From Nostoc sp. C052 (GTDB taxonomy: Bacteria > Cyanobacteriota > Cyanobacteriia > Cyanobacteriales > Nostocaceae): a stretch of DNA of 64,000 nucleotides. The notes beneath the pieces are model-generated. The model did no database searches. It was given only the letters and a program-made list of their open reading frames with translations, and was not told the DNA's origin. Where the stretch lies: NCBI RefSeq assembly GCF_013393905.1, contig NZ_CP040272.1, positions 4,646,001-4,710,000 of the forward strand. The letters run 5' to 3'. The position numbers and the translations under genes were made by a program. Shown here piece by piece: positions 51,811-60,773 of this stretch (position 1 is its first letter; each line of letters opens with the position of its first letter).

Positions 51811-52488
51811 TTCAGGAGTGCTGAGTACTGTTAGCACATAGCTAGGTTTGAGCCAGTGCGATTATTAGGGAACTCTAAAAAATAAATTATCCAATATTGT
51901 GGGGTGGGCATCTTGCCCGCCCAGTCCATAGTGCAGGCGAGACACCCACTCCCACAAGGATTAATTGGATAATTGGATATTTTTTTTATTTGTCAGTCCC
52001 TTACTTTTTTTACTCTAAGCCGAGGCACTATTTCGGTGAGAAGGCTTTACCTATGGTTGTATAGCCAAGGCACTGTCTTCTAACTGAGGTGAGCTTTATG
52101 CTAAGGCTAAGTAGAAGTAGTGATTTTTAATGAGAAGCTGCTCAGTGTCTAAAGCTTTCAGTAATTTAGCCAAGTAGGAGCTAATGCCCTAAACGCTACT
52201 CCCAGCTTAGATATTTAGATCGGTAGGTGTGACAGTTATTAAGGCGATCGCTCCAATCTTGCCATCTAGATCAGATGTTTTATAATGTTATGATATAAAG
52301 ATATGTTTTTGCATAAGTTAATCACATAAGTTTTTAACCCCAAGTTAATCGTTTATTAGCTTTGCAAAAACTAAAATTGTAGTAGTGGCAACGATGCCTC
52401 ATCCACAGGTTTCAATGAGATGTCGTATTTTTGAGAATTAGGTGCGACGAAACCAATTATCAAACAAGGTGTGAGGAGTAAAGTAAAG
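51811..52488. other. Intergenic region with MITE-like repeat and porin promoter
   Basis: Apart from the repeat at 51880-51984 I see no gene. The last 200 bases are AT-rich, with TATAAT-like wording at 52279-52300 (ttataatgttatgatataa), and probably carry the promoter of the porin gene. Confidence 0.45.
51880..51984. mobile_element. MITE-like element with ATTATCCAAT inverted ends
   Basis: The left end aataaattatccaat and the right end attggataattggatattttt are inverted. Between them lies a GC-richer core with gggtgggcatcttgcccgccc, which is itself palindromic, and cacccactcccac. No reading frame is present. A partial copy with the same left end and core start lies at 19738-19785. Confidence 0.5.
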
Positions 52489-54195
52489 ATGTCTAATCTC
52501 TTGTGGAAATCCTTAGTGGTTAGCCCAGCAGTTTTGGGAGCAACATTGTTAGTTTCGACAACAGCAATGGCGGCTCCAAGCACAACCACTCAAGTATCAC
52601 CAGCTAAACAACTAGGTGTATCTGAAGTTGCCCAACAGCCAGAAATGTTGGCTCAAACAACGATAGATCAAGTTAACCGCTACAGTAACGAAGGCAACCA
52701 AAATAACTCTCAGTCTCAAGTAACATCAGTTTCGCAATTTTCTGACGTACAGCCTACCGACTGGGCATTCCAAGCATTACAGTCGTTGGTTGAGCGCTAT
52801 GGTTGTATTGCAGGTTATCCAAATGCTACCTATCGCGGGAATCGTGCTTTAACCCGTTATGAATTTGCCGCTGGTTTAAATGCCTGTTTGGATCGGGTTA
52901 ACGAATTAATTGCTACAGCTACAGCTGACTTGGTGACTAAGCAAGACTTAGCTACCTTGCAGCGGTTACAAGAAGAATTTTCCGCAGAATTGGCAACTCT
53001 ACGCGGTCGCGTAGATTCCCTAGAAGCGCGGACTGCTGAATTAGAAGCTAATCAGTTCTCCACTACCACAAAACTAGTCGGCGAAGCCATTTTTGGTGTT
53101 ACTGATGCATTCGGCGGTACCAATGGTAACAATAATAATACTGTCTTTCAAGATCGGGTACGTTTAGACTTGCAAACCAGCTTTACTGGTAGAGACGTTT
53201 TACATACCCGTCTAGCAGCCGGTAATGCACAAGCTTTTGCACTAGCGAATAACACCGGTGCTGAAGGCACACAAACATTTCAAGTTGGTAATGGCGCTGG
53301 TAACAACAGTGTCCGTATAGACCGCTTGACTTATGAAGTTCCCATTGGACCAGCCAACGTTTACATTGCAGCAAGTGGTGGACAGCATAGCCATTACGCT
53401 GCTGTCAACAATCCTTACTTTTTCGACAACACTGACGGTGGTAACGGCGCTTTATCTACCTTTGCTTCTGAAAGTCCCATCTATCGGATTGGTGGTGGTG
53501 CAGGTATAGCGCTGAATGTACCCCTTGGTAAAGGTGGCGGCATTCTGGGAAATAGCTCAATCACTGCGGGTTACTTAGCATCGAATGCTAATGATCCTGG
53601 TCTTAATCAAGGTCTGACGAACGGGAGTTATGCTGCTTTAGGACAGTTGAACTTTAGTGTTGGCGATCGCGTGGCTTTAGCTGCTACTTACGTCCACGGG
53701 TATAATGCCGGCGGTGGTTCGTTGTTCAACTCAACTTCGGTAAACGGAAACGGAATTGGACCAACAGTAGGTACTAATCAAGCTAACACTTTACTAGGTG
53801 CAGGTTCCAGCAATTCCTACGGTGTAGAGGCTGCCTTTAGACCCAGTGACAAGCTATCAGTTAGTGGCTTCGTTTCTTACCACGAGGTCACTGGCTTCGG
53901 TGCAAATGATGATTTTAACGCTTGGAGCTATGGTCTTGGAGTAGCCTTACCTGATTTCGGTAAAAAGGGTAACGTTCTAGGTATTTTTGCTGGTGCAGAA
54001 CCCTATTCCTTTAACCGACCAGTAGCAGGTTTGACTGGTAACAATGTACCATATCACTTTGAAGGCTTCTACAAGTATCGTGTATCAGATAACATCTCAA
54101 TCACCCCTGGTGTAATCTGGTTGACCTCTCCTGGTCAAAGCAGCGCTAACGACGATGCAATTATCGGTACACTTAGAACAACTTTTACCTTCTAG
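52489..54195 (+). CDS. Iron-uptake-type porin, SLH plus OprB domains (SomA-like)
   Basis: An outer-membrane porin of 568 residues from the ATG at 52489; a GTG at 52471 is possible. A signal peptide (SLVVSPAVLGATLLVSTTAMA) is followed by an SLH domain (FSDVQPTDWAFQALQSLVERYG, YRGNRALTRYEFAAGLN) that binds the cell wall. A short coiled coil (LQRLQEEFSAELATLRGRVDSLEAR) then leads into a beta-barrel of the carbohydrate-selective OprB/cyanobacterial porin type ending in aromatic RTTFTF. Such porins are the major cyanobacterial outer-membrane channels, and some take up iron. A terminator follows. Confidence 0.93.
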   Translation: MSNLLWKSLVVSPAVLGATLLVSTTAMAAPSTTTQVSPAKQLGVSEVAQQPEMLAQTTIDQVNRYSNEGNQNNSQSQVTSVSQFSDVQPTDWAFQALQSLVERYGCIAGYPNATYRGNRALTRYEFAAGLNACLDRVNELIATATADLVTKQDLATLQRLQEEFSAELATLRGRVDSLEARTAELEANQFSTTTKLVGEAIFGVTDAFGGTNGNNNNTVFQDRVRLDLQTSFTGRDVLHTRLAAGNAQAFALANNTGAEGTQTFQVGNGAGNNSVRIDRLTYEVPIGPANVYIAASGGQHSHYAAVNNPYFFDNTDGGNGALSTFASESPIYRIGGGAGIALNVPLGKGGGILGNSSITAGYLASNANDPGLNQGLTNGSYAALGQLNFSVGDRVALAATYVHGYNAGGGSLFNSTSVNGNGIGPTVGTNQANTLLGAGSSNSYGVEAAFRPSDKLSVSGFVSYHEVTGFGANDDFNAWSYGLGVALPDFGKKGNVLGIFAGAEPYSFNRPVAGLTGNNVPYHFEGFYKYRVSDNISITPGVIWLTSPGQSSANDDAIIGTLRTTFTF

Positions 54196-54232
54196 AGTGT
54201 TGACTATCCACTAACAATTTTTAAATCTATTT

Positions 54233-54260
54233 CTCCCCGCCATGAGGCGGGGATTTTTAT
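54233..54260 (+). terminator. Rho-independent terminator of the porin gene
   Basis: CCCCGCC (54235-54241) pairs with GGCGGGG (54246-54252) around an ATGA loop and is followed by ATTTTTATTTT. It lies 38 bases after the porin stop codon. Confidence 0.9.
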
Positions 54261-54595
54261 TTTCAATAGCAGCAATGGATAATCCCCAGTAGTTAACCGG
54301 AGTATACTAGAAAAAGTTAGGAGTTATGACGGGTTTTATATGAATAGACCAGAGTAGGGTGGCCATTGTAATGCCCTTGCAAGCAAAGCGTACCGCTACG
54401 GTGAGGGGATCTTGCTATGTACAGCGTCTCCAAGAGTTGTAATCCTAACCCTTGCGATTGCTTTATTCCGCTGCGCTCCATTCGCAATGACAATTGAGCA
54501 TTTTTTTACTTAGAGTACTCTAAGTACTCTAATATCCTAACTAATGACTCCTAACTCTTAGCTGTTAATTCCTAACCCCTAACTTATTGCTGCTT
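54261..54595. other. Spacer between porin and Rrf2 genes
   Basis: No gene is seen. Around 54380-54500 the wording (aagcgtaccgctacggtgagggg; gctgcgctccattcgcaatgac) resembles dispersed Nostoc repeats. The last 60 bases are tandem-like ctaact/ctaatgact units before the Rrf2 start. Confidence 0.4.
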
Positions 54596-55033
54596 GTGGA
54601 ACTATCTTGTAAATCGGAATACGCAATTCTCGCTCTATTAGAAATGGCCGCTCATTACGAAAGCGGCGAACCACTGCAAATTCGACAAATTGCAGCACAA
54701 CAAAACATACCCGATCGCTATCTAGAACAGCTACTAGCAACCTTGAGGCGTGGCGGTATAGTCAAGAGTCAGCGCGGATCAAAAGGTGGCTATCTGTTAA
54801 CGCGAGAACCACGGAAAATCATTGTTTTTGAGATTTTAGAGTGTTTAGAAGGCTTGGAGGCGGGCACTGGTCAAGAAAATCTTAGTCCCAAAACGCTAGA
54901 CAGTTCAGTTATAGAAGAAATTTGGCAAGAAGCAAGTCGCGCGGCAAATTCAGTGTTGCAAAAATATACGCTCCAGGATCTTTGTGAAAAACGAGATTCG
55001 CGGCGGCAGTTGGATATCATGTACTACATTTAG
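54596..55033 (+). CDS. Rrf2 family transcriptional regulator
   Basis: A 145-residue winged-helix regulator from a GTG at 54596, where the family pattern begins (VELSCKSEYAILALLEMA). Other landmarks are LQIRQIAAQQNIPDRYLEQLLATLRRGGIVKSQRGSKGGYLL and the dimer helix. The three-cysteine Fe-S motif of IscR is not present, so it is more like CymR, which controls cysteine synthesis and binds CysK. The cysteine synthase gene follows 216 bases downstream, which supports that idea. Confidence 0.9.
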   Translation: MELSCKSEYAILALLEMAAHYESGEPLQIRQIAAQQNIPDRYLEQLLATLRRGGIVKSQRGSKGGYLLTREPRKIIVFEILECLEGLEAGTGQENLSPKTLDSSVIEEIWQEASRAANSVLQKYTLQDLCEKRDSRRQLDIMYYI

Positions 55034-55084
55034 TCATTGGTCATTGGTCATTTGTTAATGACTAATTACTAATGACTAATAACA

Positions 55085-55222
55085 AAGTAAGTGGGTAGGA
55101 ATAAATCAAACTATGTTACGCAATGTAAATATAATTAAATTAGCTCGCAGTAAGCGGCTTTTCCCCTGAAAATGGGCTGTAGCCGCTGATTACAAACTTT
55201 CATTATTAATACCCACTTACTT
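55085..55222. mobile_element. 138-bp MITE with 13-bp perfect inverted repeats
   Basis: The ends aagtaagtgggta (55085-55097) and tacccacttactt (55210-55222) are perfect inverted repeats. The centre has a further palindrome (agcggc with gccgct at about 55153-55187). Similar taataac wording lies on both outer sides. There is no coding capacity. It fills most of the spacer between the Rrf2 gene and cysK, so it lies in the cysK promoter region. Confidence 0.65.
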
Positions 55223-55248
55223 AATAACTAATAACTAAGGACTCAATT

Positions 55249-56211
55249 ATGCGAATAGCTCGTAACATTACAGAACTGGTTGGCCGTACACCTCTAGTGC
55301 AGTTGAACCGCATTCCCCAAACAGAAGGATGTGTTGCGGAAATTGTGGTGAAGTTGGAAAGTATGAACCCCTCGGCATCAGTCAAAGACCGGATTGGGGT
55401 GAGTATGATTAATGCCGCAGAGGAAGATGGACTAATTACTCCTGGGAAGACAGTATTGGTAGAACCCACCTCTGGAAACACAGGAATTGCCCTAGCAATG
55501 GCAGCAGCAGCTAAGGGTTATCGATTAATTTTGACTATGCCAGAAACGATGAGTGCGGAACGACGAGCAATGTTGCGGGCTTATGGAGCAGAATTAGAAC
55601 TAACGCCAGGAATGGAAGGCATGAGTGGCGCAATTCAGAGGGCGCAACAAATAGTTAATACTACGCCAAATACTTATATGTTGCAGCAGTTCCGCAATCC
55701 AGCCAATGCAAAAGTACATCAGGAAACAACCGCAGAGGAAATCTGGGAAGATACTGATGGACAGGTAGATATAATCGTGGCGGGAGTGGGTACAGGTGGT
55801 ACGATCAGTGGTGTTGCAGAAGTAATTAAAGCACGCAAGCCTAGTTCTAAAGCGATCGCAGTTGAACCAGCCAATAGCCCAGTTTTATCTGGGGGACGAC
55901 CTGGGCCCCACAAAATTCAGGGGATTGGCGCTGGGTTTATTCCTCAAGTGTTAAAGATAAAATTGATTGATGAAGTGATTACCGTCACCGATGAAGAAGC
56001 GATCGCCTACAGTCGGCGTTTGGCAAAAGAAGAAGGGCTACTATCTGGTATTTCCAGTGGAGCCGCCTTATGTGCAGCAATTCGTCTTGGCCAACGTCAA
56101 GAAAATAAAGGGCGTTTAATTGTGATGATTCAGCCCAGTTTTGGTGAGAGGTATTTAAGTACACCTTTGTTCCAAGACCTGGATGCAAGGTTAGCCGCTA
56201 GCGTTAGTTAA
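55249..56211 (+). CDS. cysK: Cysteine synthase A
   Basis: The PLP enzyme that makes L-cysteine from O-acetylserine and sulfide. The N-terminus MRIARNITELVGRTPLVQLN, the cofactor lysine K46 in SASVKDRIG, the substrate loop EPTSGNTGIALA, the phosphate-binding GVGTGGTISGV and the C-terminal GISSGAA are all present. 320 residues matches the family. ATG start. The Rrf2-type regulator upstream may control it. A DnaJ gene follows 15 bases later, so readthrough is likely. Confidence 0.96.
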   Translation: MRIARNITELVGRTPLVQLNRIPQTEGCVAEIVVKLESMNPSASVKDRIGVSMINAAEEDGLITPGKTVLVEPTSGNTGIALAMAAAAKGYRLILTMPETMSAERRAMLRAYGAELELTPGMEGMSGAIQRAQQIVNTTPNTYMLQQFRNPANAKVHQETTAEEIWEDTDGQVDIIVAGVGTGGTISGVAEVIKARKPSSKAIAVEPANSPVLSGGRPGPHKIQGIGAGFIPQVLKIKLIDEVITVTDEEAIAYSRRLAKEEGLLSGISSGAALCAAIRLGQRQENKGRLIVMIQPSFGERYLSTPLFQDLDARLAASVS

Positions 56212-56226
56212 CGCTACATTGAATTA

Positions 56227-56928
56227 ATGGTCAATTATAAGCACGTTTCTAACCATTACGAAACTCTCAAAGTTAGTCCAAGTGCAAGCCTTGCGGAGAT
56301 TAAACAAGCTTATCGCCGCTTGGTTAAGTTATTTCATCCTGACAGTAATCAGGATACAGCTGATCGCGAGGAAATTATCCGCATCAATGCAGCTTATGAG
56401 GTCTTAGGCGATAACCAAAATCGCCGCAATTATGACCAAGAACTGCAAGATGAGCCTCAAAAATTAAATAGCGATCGCCAACAGCGTACAGCATCAGCGC
56501 AAAAACATTACCAGACAATACGAAAAACTGGACGGGATGTTGATGAGCAAGTTGAAGTATGGCTGCGCCAAGTTTACCAACCAGTTAATCGCTTACTTTG
56601 TAACATTCTCTATTCCTTAGAAGAACAAATGGATCAATTAGCGGCTGATCCCTTTGATGATGAGTTGTTAGATGAATTTCAGGAATACTTACAAGCCTGT
56701 CGAGATGACCTCAAGCAGGCACAAATTACTTTTCGCTCTTTGCCGAATCCGCCTAGTTTAGCAAGAACGGCGGCTCATCTTTACTACAGCCTCAATCAAG
56801 TAGCAGATGGACTCGATGAATTAGGTTACTTTCCTTTGAATTACGATGAGCGTTATTTACACACAGGTCAAGAACTATTCCGCATAGCTACGGGATTACA
56901 CTGTGAAGCACAAGCGTCTGTTACATAA
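56227..56928 (+). CDS. J-domain (DnaJ-like) protein
   Basis: Residues 7-75 form a J domain with the HPD tripeptide (H37-P38-D39) and INAAYEVLGD, which stimulates a DnaK-type Hsp70. The remaining about 155 residues are helical and unrecognised (VEVWLRQVYQPVNRLLCNILYSLEEQMDQL, acidic DPFDDELLDEFQEYL). It lacks the Gly/Phe and zinc-finger regions of full DnaJ, so it is a type III J protein whose partner is set by the helical tail. It lies 15 bases after cysK on the same strand. Confidence 0.9.
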   Translation: MVNYKHVSNHYETLKVSPSASLAEIKQAYRRLVKLFHPDSNQDTADREEIIRINAAYEVLGDNQNRRNYDQELQDEPQKLNSDRQQRTASAQKHYQTIRKTGRDVDEQVEVWLRQVYQPVNRLLCNILYSLEEQMDQLAADPFDDELLDEFQEYLQACRDDLKQAQITFRSLPNPPSLARTAAHLYYSLNQVADGLDELGYFPLNYDERYLHTGQELFRIATGLHCEAQASVT

Positions 56929-57168
56929 TTATGGGGCATTGGTCATGGGGCATTAGGCATTGGCAAAACAGTTCCAAGTTCCGTTAGCGGATAGCTAGGG
57001 TTGAGCCAGTGCTGAGTAAAGAAGCGAGATTCCCCACTCAGCAATCTTGAGGGGCATGGGTTCAATTTCGCTGGATGACCAATTACCAATGACTAATGAC
57101 TAAGAAATTAGTTTATGCTGGAGACAGAAAAAGGTTAAGAAATTTTAAATTCTGCTCATAGTGTACTC

Positions 57169-58041
57169 ATGCCATGTATTGTTAATCGCCGCGCCCAGTT
57201 TTCCGCAAGTCATCGCTATTGGTTGCCAGAACTGAGTGAAGCCGAGAATATTGAGAAATTTGGTGCTGGCTCTAGATTTCCGGGACACGGACATAACTAT
57301 GTCTTGTTCATCTCCCTAGCTGGGGAATTGGATGAATATGGTATGGTGCTGAACTTGTCTGATGTGAAACACGTAATTAAACAGGAAGTTACCAATCAAT
57401 TGGACTTCTCTTATCTCAACGATGCGTGGGCAGAATTTCAACAAACTCTGCCCACTACTGAGAATATTGCACGGATTATCTGGCAACGACTAGCACCACA
57501 CTTGCCTCTAGTCCGTGTGCAGTTATTTGAACATCCTGAACTTTGGGCAGATTATATGGGAAACGCAATGGAAGCTTACCTCACCATCAGTACTCACTTT
57601 AGCGCCGCCCATCGGCTAGCTCATCCTAATCTCAGTAACGAAGAAAACACTGAGATTTATGGTAAGTGCGCTCGTCCCCACGGTCACGGACACAACTATC
57701 ATCTAGAAGTGACTGTCAAAGGGAAAATTGACCCACGTACTGGCATGATTATTGATTTAGGTGCCCTGAATCAAGCGGTGGAAGATTATGTGGTAGAGCC
57801 ATTCGATCACACTTTTTTAAACAAAGACATTCCTTATTTTGCCGAAGTTGTCCCCACTGCCGAGAATATCGCACTTTACATTAGTAATTTACTGCGATCG
57901 CCTATTGAGGAATTGGGAGCTAAACTTTACAAAGTAAAACTGATTGAAAGTCCCAATAACTCCTGCGAAATCTACTGCACGGAGTCAGAATCAGAGTCAG
58001 TTAGCCCAGCCGTGAATCAGCCAACACTAGCGCGAGTTTAG
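57169..58041 (+). CDS. Tandem-domain 6-carboxytetrahydropterin synthase (QueD/PTPS) homologue
   Basis: The 290-residue protein is two PTPS-fold domains in a row, while classical QueD is about 120-140 residues. The second domain (about 137-275) keeps the zinc histidines (H148, H173, H175) and the catalytic cysteine C167 in YGKCARPHGHGHNY. The first (about 1-125) has H15 and PGHGHNY, but Gly34 stands where the cysteine belongs, so it may be structural. PTPS enzymes act on dihydroneopterin triphosphate in queuosine or tetrahydropterin pathways. A pterin dehydratase lies 5 kb upstream. ATG start. Confidence 0.88.
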   Translation: MPCIVNRRAQFSASHRYWLPELSEAENIEKFGAGSRFPGHGHNYVLFISLAGELDEYGMVLNLSDVKHVIKQEVTNQLDFSYLNDAWAEFQQTLPTTENIARIIWQRLAPHLPLVRVQLFEHPELWADYMGNAMEAYLTISTHFSAAHRLAHPNLSNEENTEIYGKCARPHGHGHNYHLEVTVKGKIDPRTGMIIDLGALNQAVEDYVVEPFDHTFLNKDIPYFAEVVPTAENIALYISNLLRSPIEELGAKLYKVKLIESPNNSCEIYCTESESESVSPAVNQPTLARV

Positions 58042-58104
58042 CTAATTGAAAATTAGGCATAGGACATCGGGAATTTATCCCCATGCCCAATGCCCAATGC
58101 CCAG

Positions 58105-58662
58105 CTAAAAAAGTTTACTAACTAAGCAGTTAAAACCAGGTAACAAAGGACTTGTCAATTCATCTTGACTAAATAAAGTAGCTGCTAACTTTAATACAGC
58201 CTGTTCACGTCGATAAACCTCAACTTTCTTCTGTACAGAATCGCAAATCCAATATTCTTGAACTCCTTGCACCGAGTAAAGCTTCAGCTTTGTTTCCCTA
58301 TCACGTTTCTCGTTTTTTTCACCAGGTGACAGAACTTCTACAACTAACTCTGGTGCGCCCGTCAGGTGGCCAGCTTCATCTAGCAAGTTTTTTAAGCGTT
58401 CATGACTTGCCCACACCACATCAGGGATCACATTGTCCGAATCTGAGAAAATAATTCCAGGTGCGATCGCAGCTTTACCTAAACCAGTTTCATCTGACCA
58501 ATTGTTAAGAACTGTAACAATATTGCCACAACTAGATTGATGATCCCAGCTAGGTGATTTAGTCACAAATAGTTCTCCATCAATAATCTCATAGCGATTT
58601 CTGCGATCGCTAGCAAATAGCTCTAAGTCAGCAGTTGTCCAACGCACTGGAGTTGTTTGCAT
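58105..58662 (-). CDS. Uma2 family (DUF820) endonuclease-like protein
   Basis: A 185-residue Uma2 protein. WTTADLELFASDRRNRYEIIDGELFVTKSPSWDHQ is the typical N-terminus. The PD-(D/E)xK core is VIPDVVWASHERL, LVVEVLSPGEKNEKRDRETKLKLYSVQGVQEYWICD. Unlike the copy at 18752 it has no repeat tail and is a different subfamily. ATG at 58662. Biological role unknown; a nuclease link is inferred from the fold. Confidence 0.92.
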   Translation of the reverse strand: MQTTPVRWTTADLELFASDRRNRYEIIDGELFVTKSPSWDHQSSCGNIVTVLNNWSDETGLGKAAIAPGIIFSDSDNVIPDVVWASHERLKNLLDEAGHLTGAPELVVEVLSPGEKNEKRDRETKLKLYSVQGVQEYWICDSVQKKVEVYRREQAVLKLAATLFSQDELTSPLLPGFNCLVSKLF

Positions 58663-58695
58663 AGAAACCCCCTAGCATTTTCTTAAATCATACTT

Positions 58696-59664
58696 TTAAA
58701 AATACCGACGGCGGGCGGAATGTCGCAAATAGCGATAAATGCCCCACGCTAAAACTCCAAAAAAGAGATTTAGCAAAAAGCGACTAAATATAAACCACAA
58801 AATATCACTGTCAAAAAGCTTTGACGGACTCAAAGGGCTAACAGTCCTGGCTAAGAGAAACAGACCAAAAATAGCATTTCCACCCAGTACGAGGGCAAAC
58901 AGTACTAAACTTCTCTGCCAGTAACGGCGCTGAATTGTACAGTCTGAAATTAGGGTAATTACAGGTTTACCTTGCACTTTTTGCAGTAATTGTTCTAGTC
59001 GCCAAAACATCCACAACAGAAAGGGAAATAAACCATAACTCAGGAAACGTAGGGGTAGTGAGTAACGCCAAGAACTAGATAAGACATTAACTAGGGCATG
59101 GCAGATTACAGAATTTAGCCAAGCCCTAAAAATAAACTTCTTGTCTCGATTTAATCGAGTGTGGGAGGAAATATAAATCCCTAAAGCATATCCCCAAGGT
59201 GCAGAGAACATAGCGTGGACTGGCGTACCAATAGTCCGGTCAAGAATTGATGCGGTATCGTGGAAAAGGTAAATCCAGTTCTCTTCGGCAGTAAATCCAA
59301 GGGCAACGGCGATGGTGAAGAGGAAAACCGTCGAGTGAAGTAATCGATATTTGCGTTGCAGATAGTAGGTTGGGATAAAAACGGCAGCTAACTTGCAGCC
59401 TTCTTCAATTGTGCCTACTTCCACAAGCTGCCGCAAGGCTATACCAGGAAGCCAACGTTTGAGCTGTTGCCAGTCTACAAAATAGTTCGCTACAGTTTCA
59501 AAAACCCATTCGAGGCTAAGGGCTAAGATCCCAGACATTGCCCCGATGATAAAGAACATCAGTAACTTTAACAGAGGTGGGGCAAATGGCACCCGACAGT
59601 AGTAGTAGCCTAGCAGCAGCAAGGGTGGTATTACTGCCCACAACAGTAGAGATAAATCAACCAC
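58696..59664 (-). CDS. PrsW family glutamic intramembrane protease
   Basis: A 322-residue protein with eight or so membrane helices and the PrsW motifs in order: VGTIEEGCKL (Glu-Glu), GFTAEENWIYL (second Glu pair), HAMFSAPWGYALG and CHALVNV (histidines). B. subtilis PrsW cleaves the anti-sigma factor RsiW, and cyanobacterial substrates are unknown. The GTG start at 59664 overlaps the stop of the upstream methyltransferase by 8 bases, so both are made from one mRNA. Confidence 0.88.
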   Translation of the reverse strand: MVDLSLLLWAVIPPLLLLGYYYCRVPFAPPLLKLLMFFIIGAMSGILALSLEWVFETVANYFVDWQQLKRWLPGIALRQLVEVGTIEEGCKLAAVFIPTYYLQRKYRLLHSTVFLFTIAVALGFTAEENWIYLFHDTASILDRTIGTPVHAMFSAPWGYALGIYISSHTRLNRDKKFIFRAWLNSVICHALVNVLSSSWRYSLPLRFLSYGLFPFLLWMFWRLEQLLQKVQGKPVITLISDCTIQRRYWQRSLVLFALVLGGNAIFGLFLLARTVSPLSPSKLFDSDILWFIFSRFLLNLFFGVLAWGIYRYLRHSARRRYF

Positions 59665-60580
59665 TCACCTGAGCAATCACTGTACGGTGACGGTGGGTGT
59701 TGTTGGTGATAGTAGGAGTTTGGAAACCCGCCTCAACAATAGCTTGCTCAATGTCCAAAGCGAAGTATTCATCTAAATACGGTTCAGTACTTTTGAGCAA
59801 AGTCAAAATGTAGGCTGGCATTTTTTTGTAAACTTCAGATTTGGGATTCATATCCATAATTGCCAAGTAGCCACCTGGACGCAGCACGCGCCGCATTTCA
59901 GCTAAAATCTGTCGGGTTGGCGCTTGGGGTAATTCGTGGCACATTAAGAAAATGGAAACTAAATCAAAAGAGGCATCAGGTAGCCCTGTAGATTCAGCTT
60001 GGGCGTGAAGCCAGTTAATATTAGCTTGACGTTGTTGGGCACGGTAATTGGCAACGGCTAAGAAGTAAGGAGATAAATCCAAGCCTGTAATTTTGGCATA
60101 GGGATAAACTGCTTGTAGGGCAAAACTACTCAAGCCAACACTACACCCGACATCTAAGATGTCTTGCGGCTCATTGGGGATTTGACTTTTCAGGATATTG
60201 TGGTAACTCTGGCGCAGCATCGGATCGCCTTGGGCTTCTTCAGCATCCTGCCAAATCTTCGCGTGGACAGCGTAAGCAGCAGGTTCTACCTCAAAAGCAG
60301 CTTGCCAACTGAGATTTCCGGTTTCGTAGGCATGAAATGAGGTGACATAATAATCGGGGTAGGAAAGCTGAGGATTTTCTACTTGAGCTAAATCTTCCTT
60401 CCAATCAAGCGCCTGTAGTGTTTTGACTTCTTGCGTCCAAGGCACACCAATTCTTTCGGCACGTTTAATCATCATTTGTCTAGCTTGATGCTTGGCTAGG
60501 TTAGCTAAAGGCTGGATTGCCAGTATGCCATTCACCAAGCGGGAAGCTAAACCAGGATTAGTGTTTACAGCAGCAGTCAT
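59657..60580 (-). CDS. Class I SAM-dependent methyltransferase
   Basis: A 307-residue methyltransferase with an N-terminal helical extension of about 130 residues. The SAM motif is ILDVGCSVGLSSFAL, followed by ITGLDLSPYFLAVA, LPDASFDLVSIFLMCHEL and MRRVLRPGGYLAIMDMNPKS. The UbiE/Coq5-like layout suggests a small hydrophobic substrate, but nothing more specific can be said. It overlaps the PrsW gene downstream. ATG at 60580. Confidence 0.9.
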   Translation of the reverse strand: MTAAVNTNPGLASRLVNGILAIQPLANLAKHQARQMMIKRAERIGVPWTQEVKTLQALDWKEDLAQVENPQLSYPDYYVTSFHAYETGNLSWQAAFEVEPAAYAVHAKIWQDAEEAQGDPMLRQSYHNILKSQIPNEPQDILDVGCSVGLSSFALQAVYPYAKITGLDLSPYFLAVANYRAQQRQANINWLHAQAESTGLPDASFDLVSIFLMCHELPQAPTRQILAEMRRVLRPGGYLAIMDMNPKSEVYKKMPAYILTLLKSTEPYLDEYFALDIEQAIVEAGFQTPTITNNTHRHRTVIAQVSG

Positions 60581-60773
60581 AAATCAGTTTGCATTTAAGA
60601 GCCTTTTCTACTTATGACATAGTTGCTGGAGGCCAGTCTAGATGCAAATTGAAAAACATTATGGGGAATAGGGAATGGGGGAGCAAGAATTTTAGATTTG
60701 AGATTTTGGATTTTAGATTGAAATTTAATCCAAAATCTCAAATCTAAAATCCAAAATTGAATTGCTCAATGCC

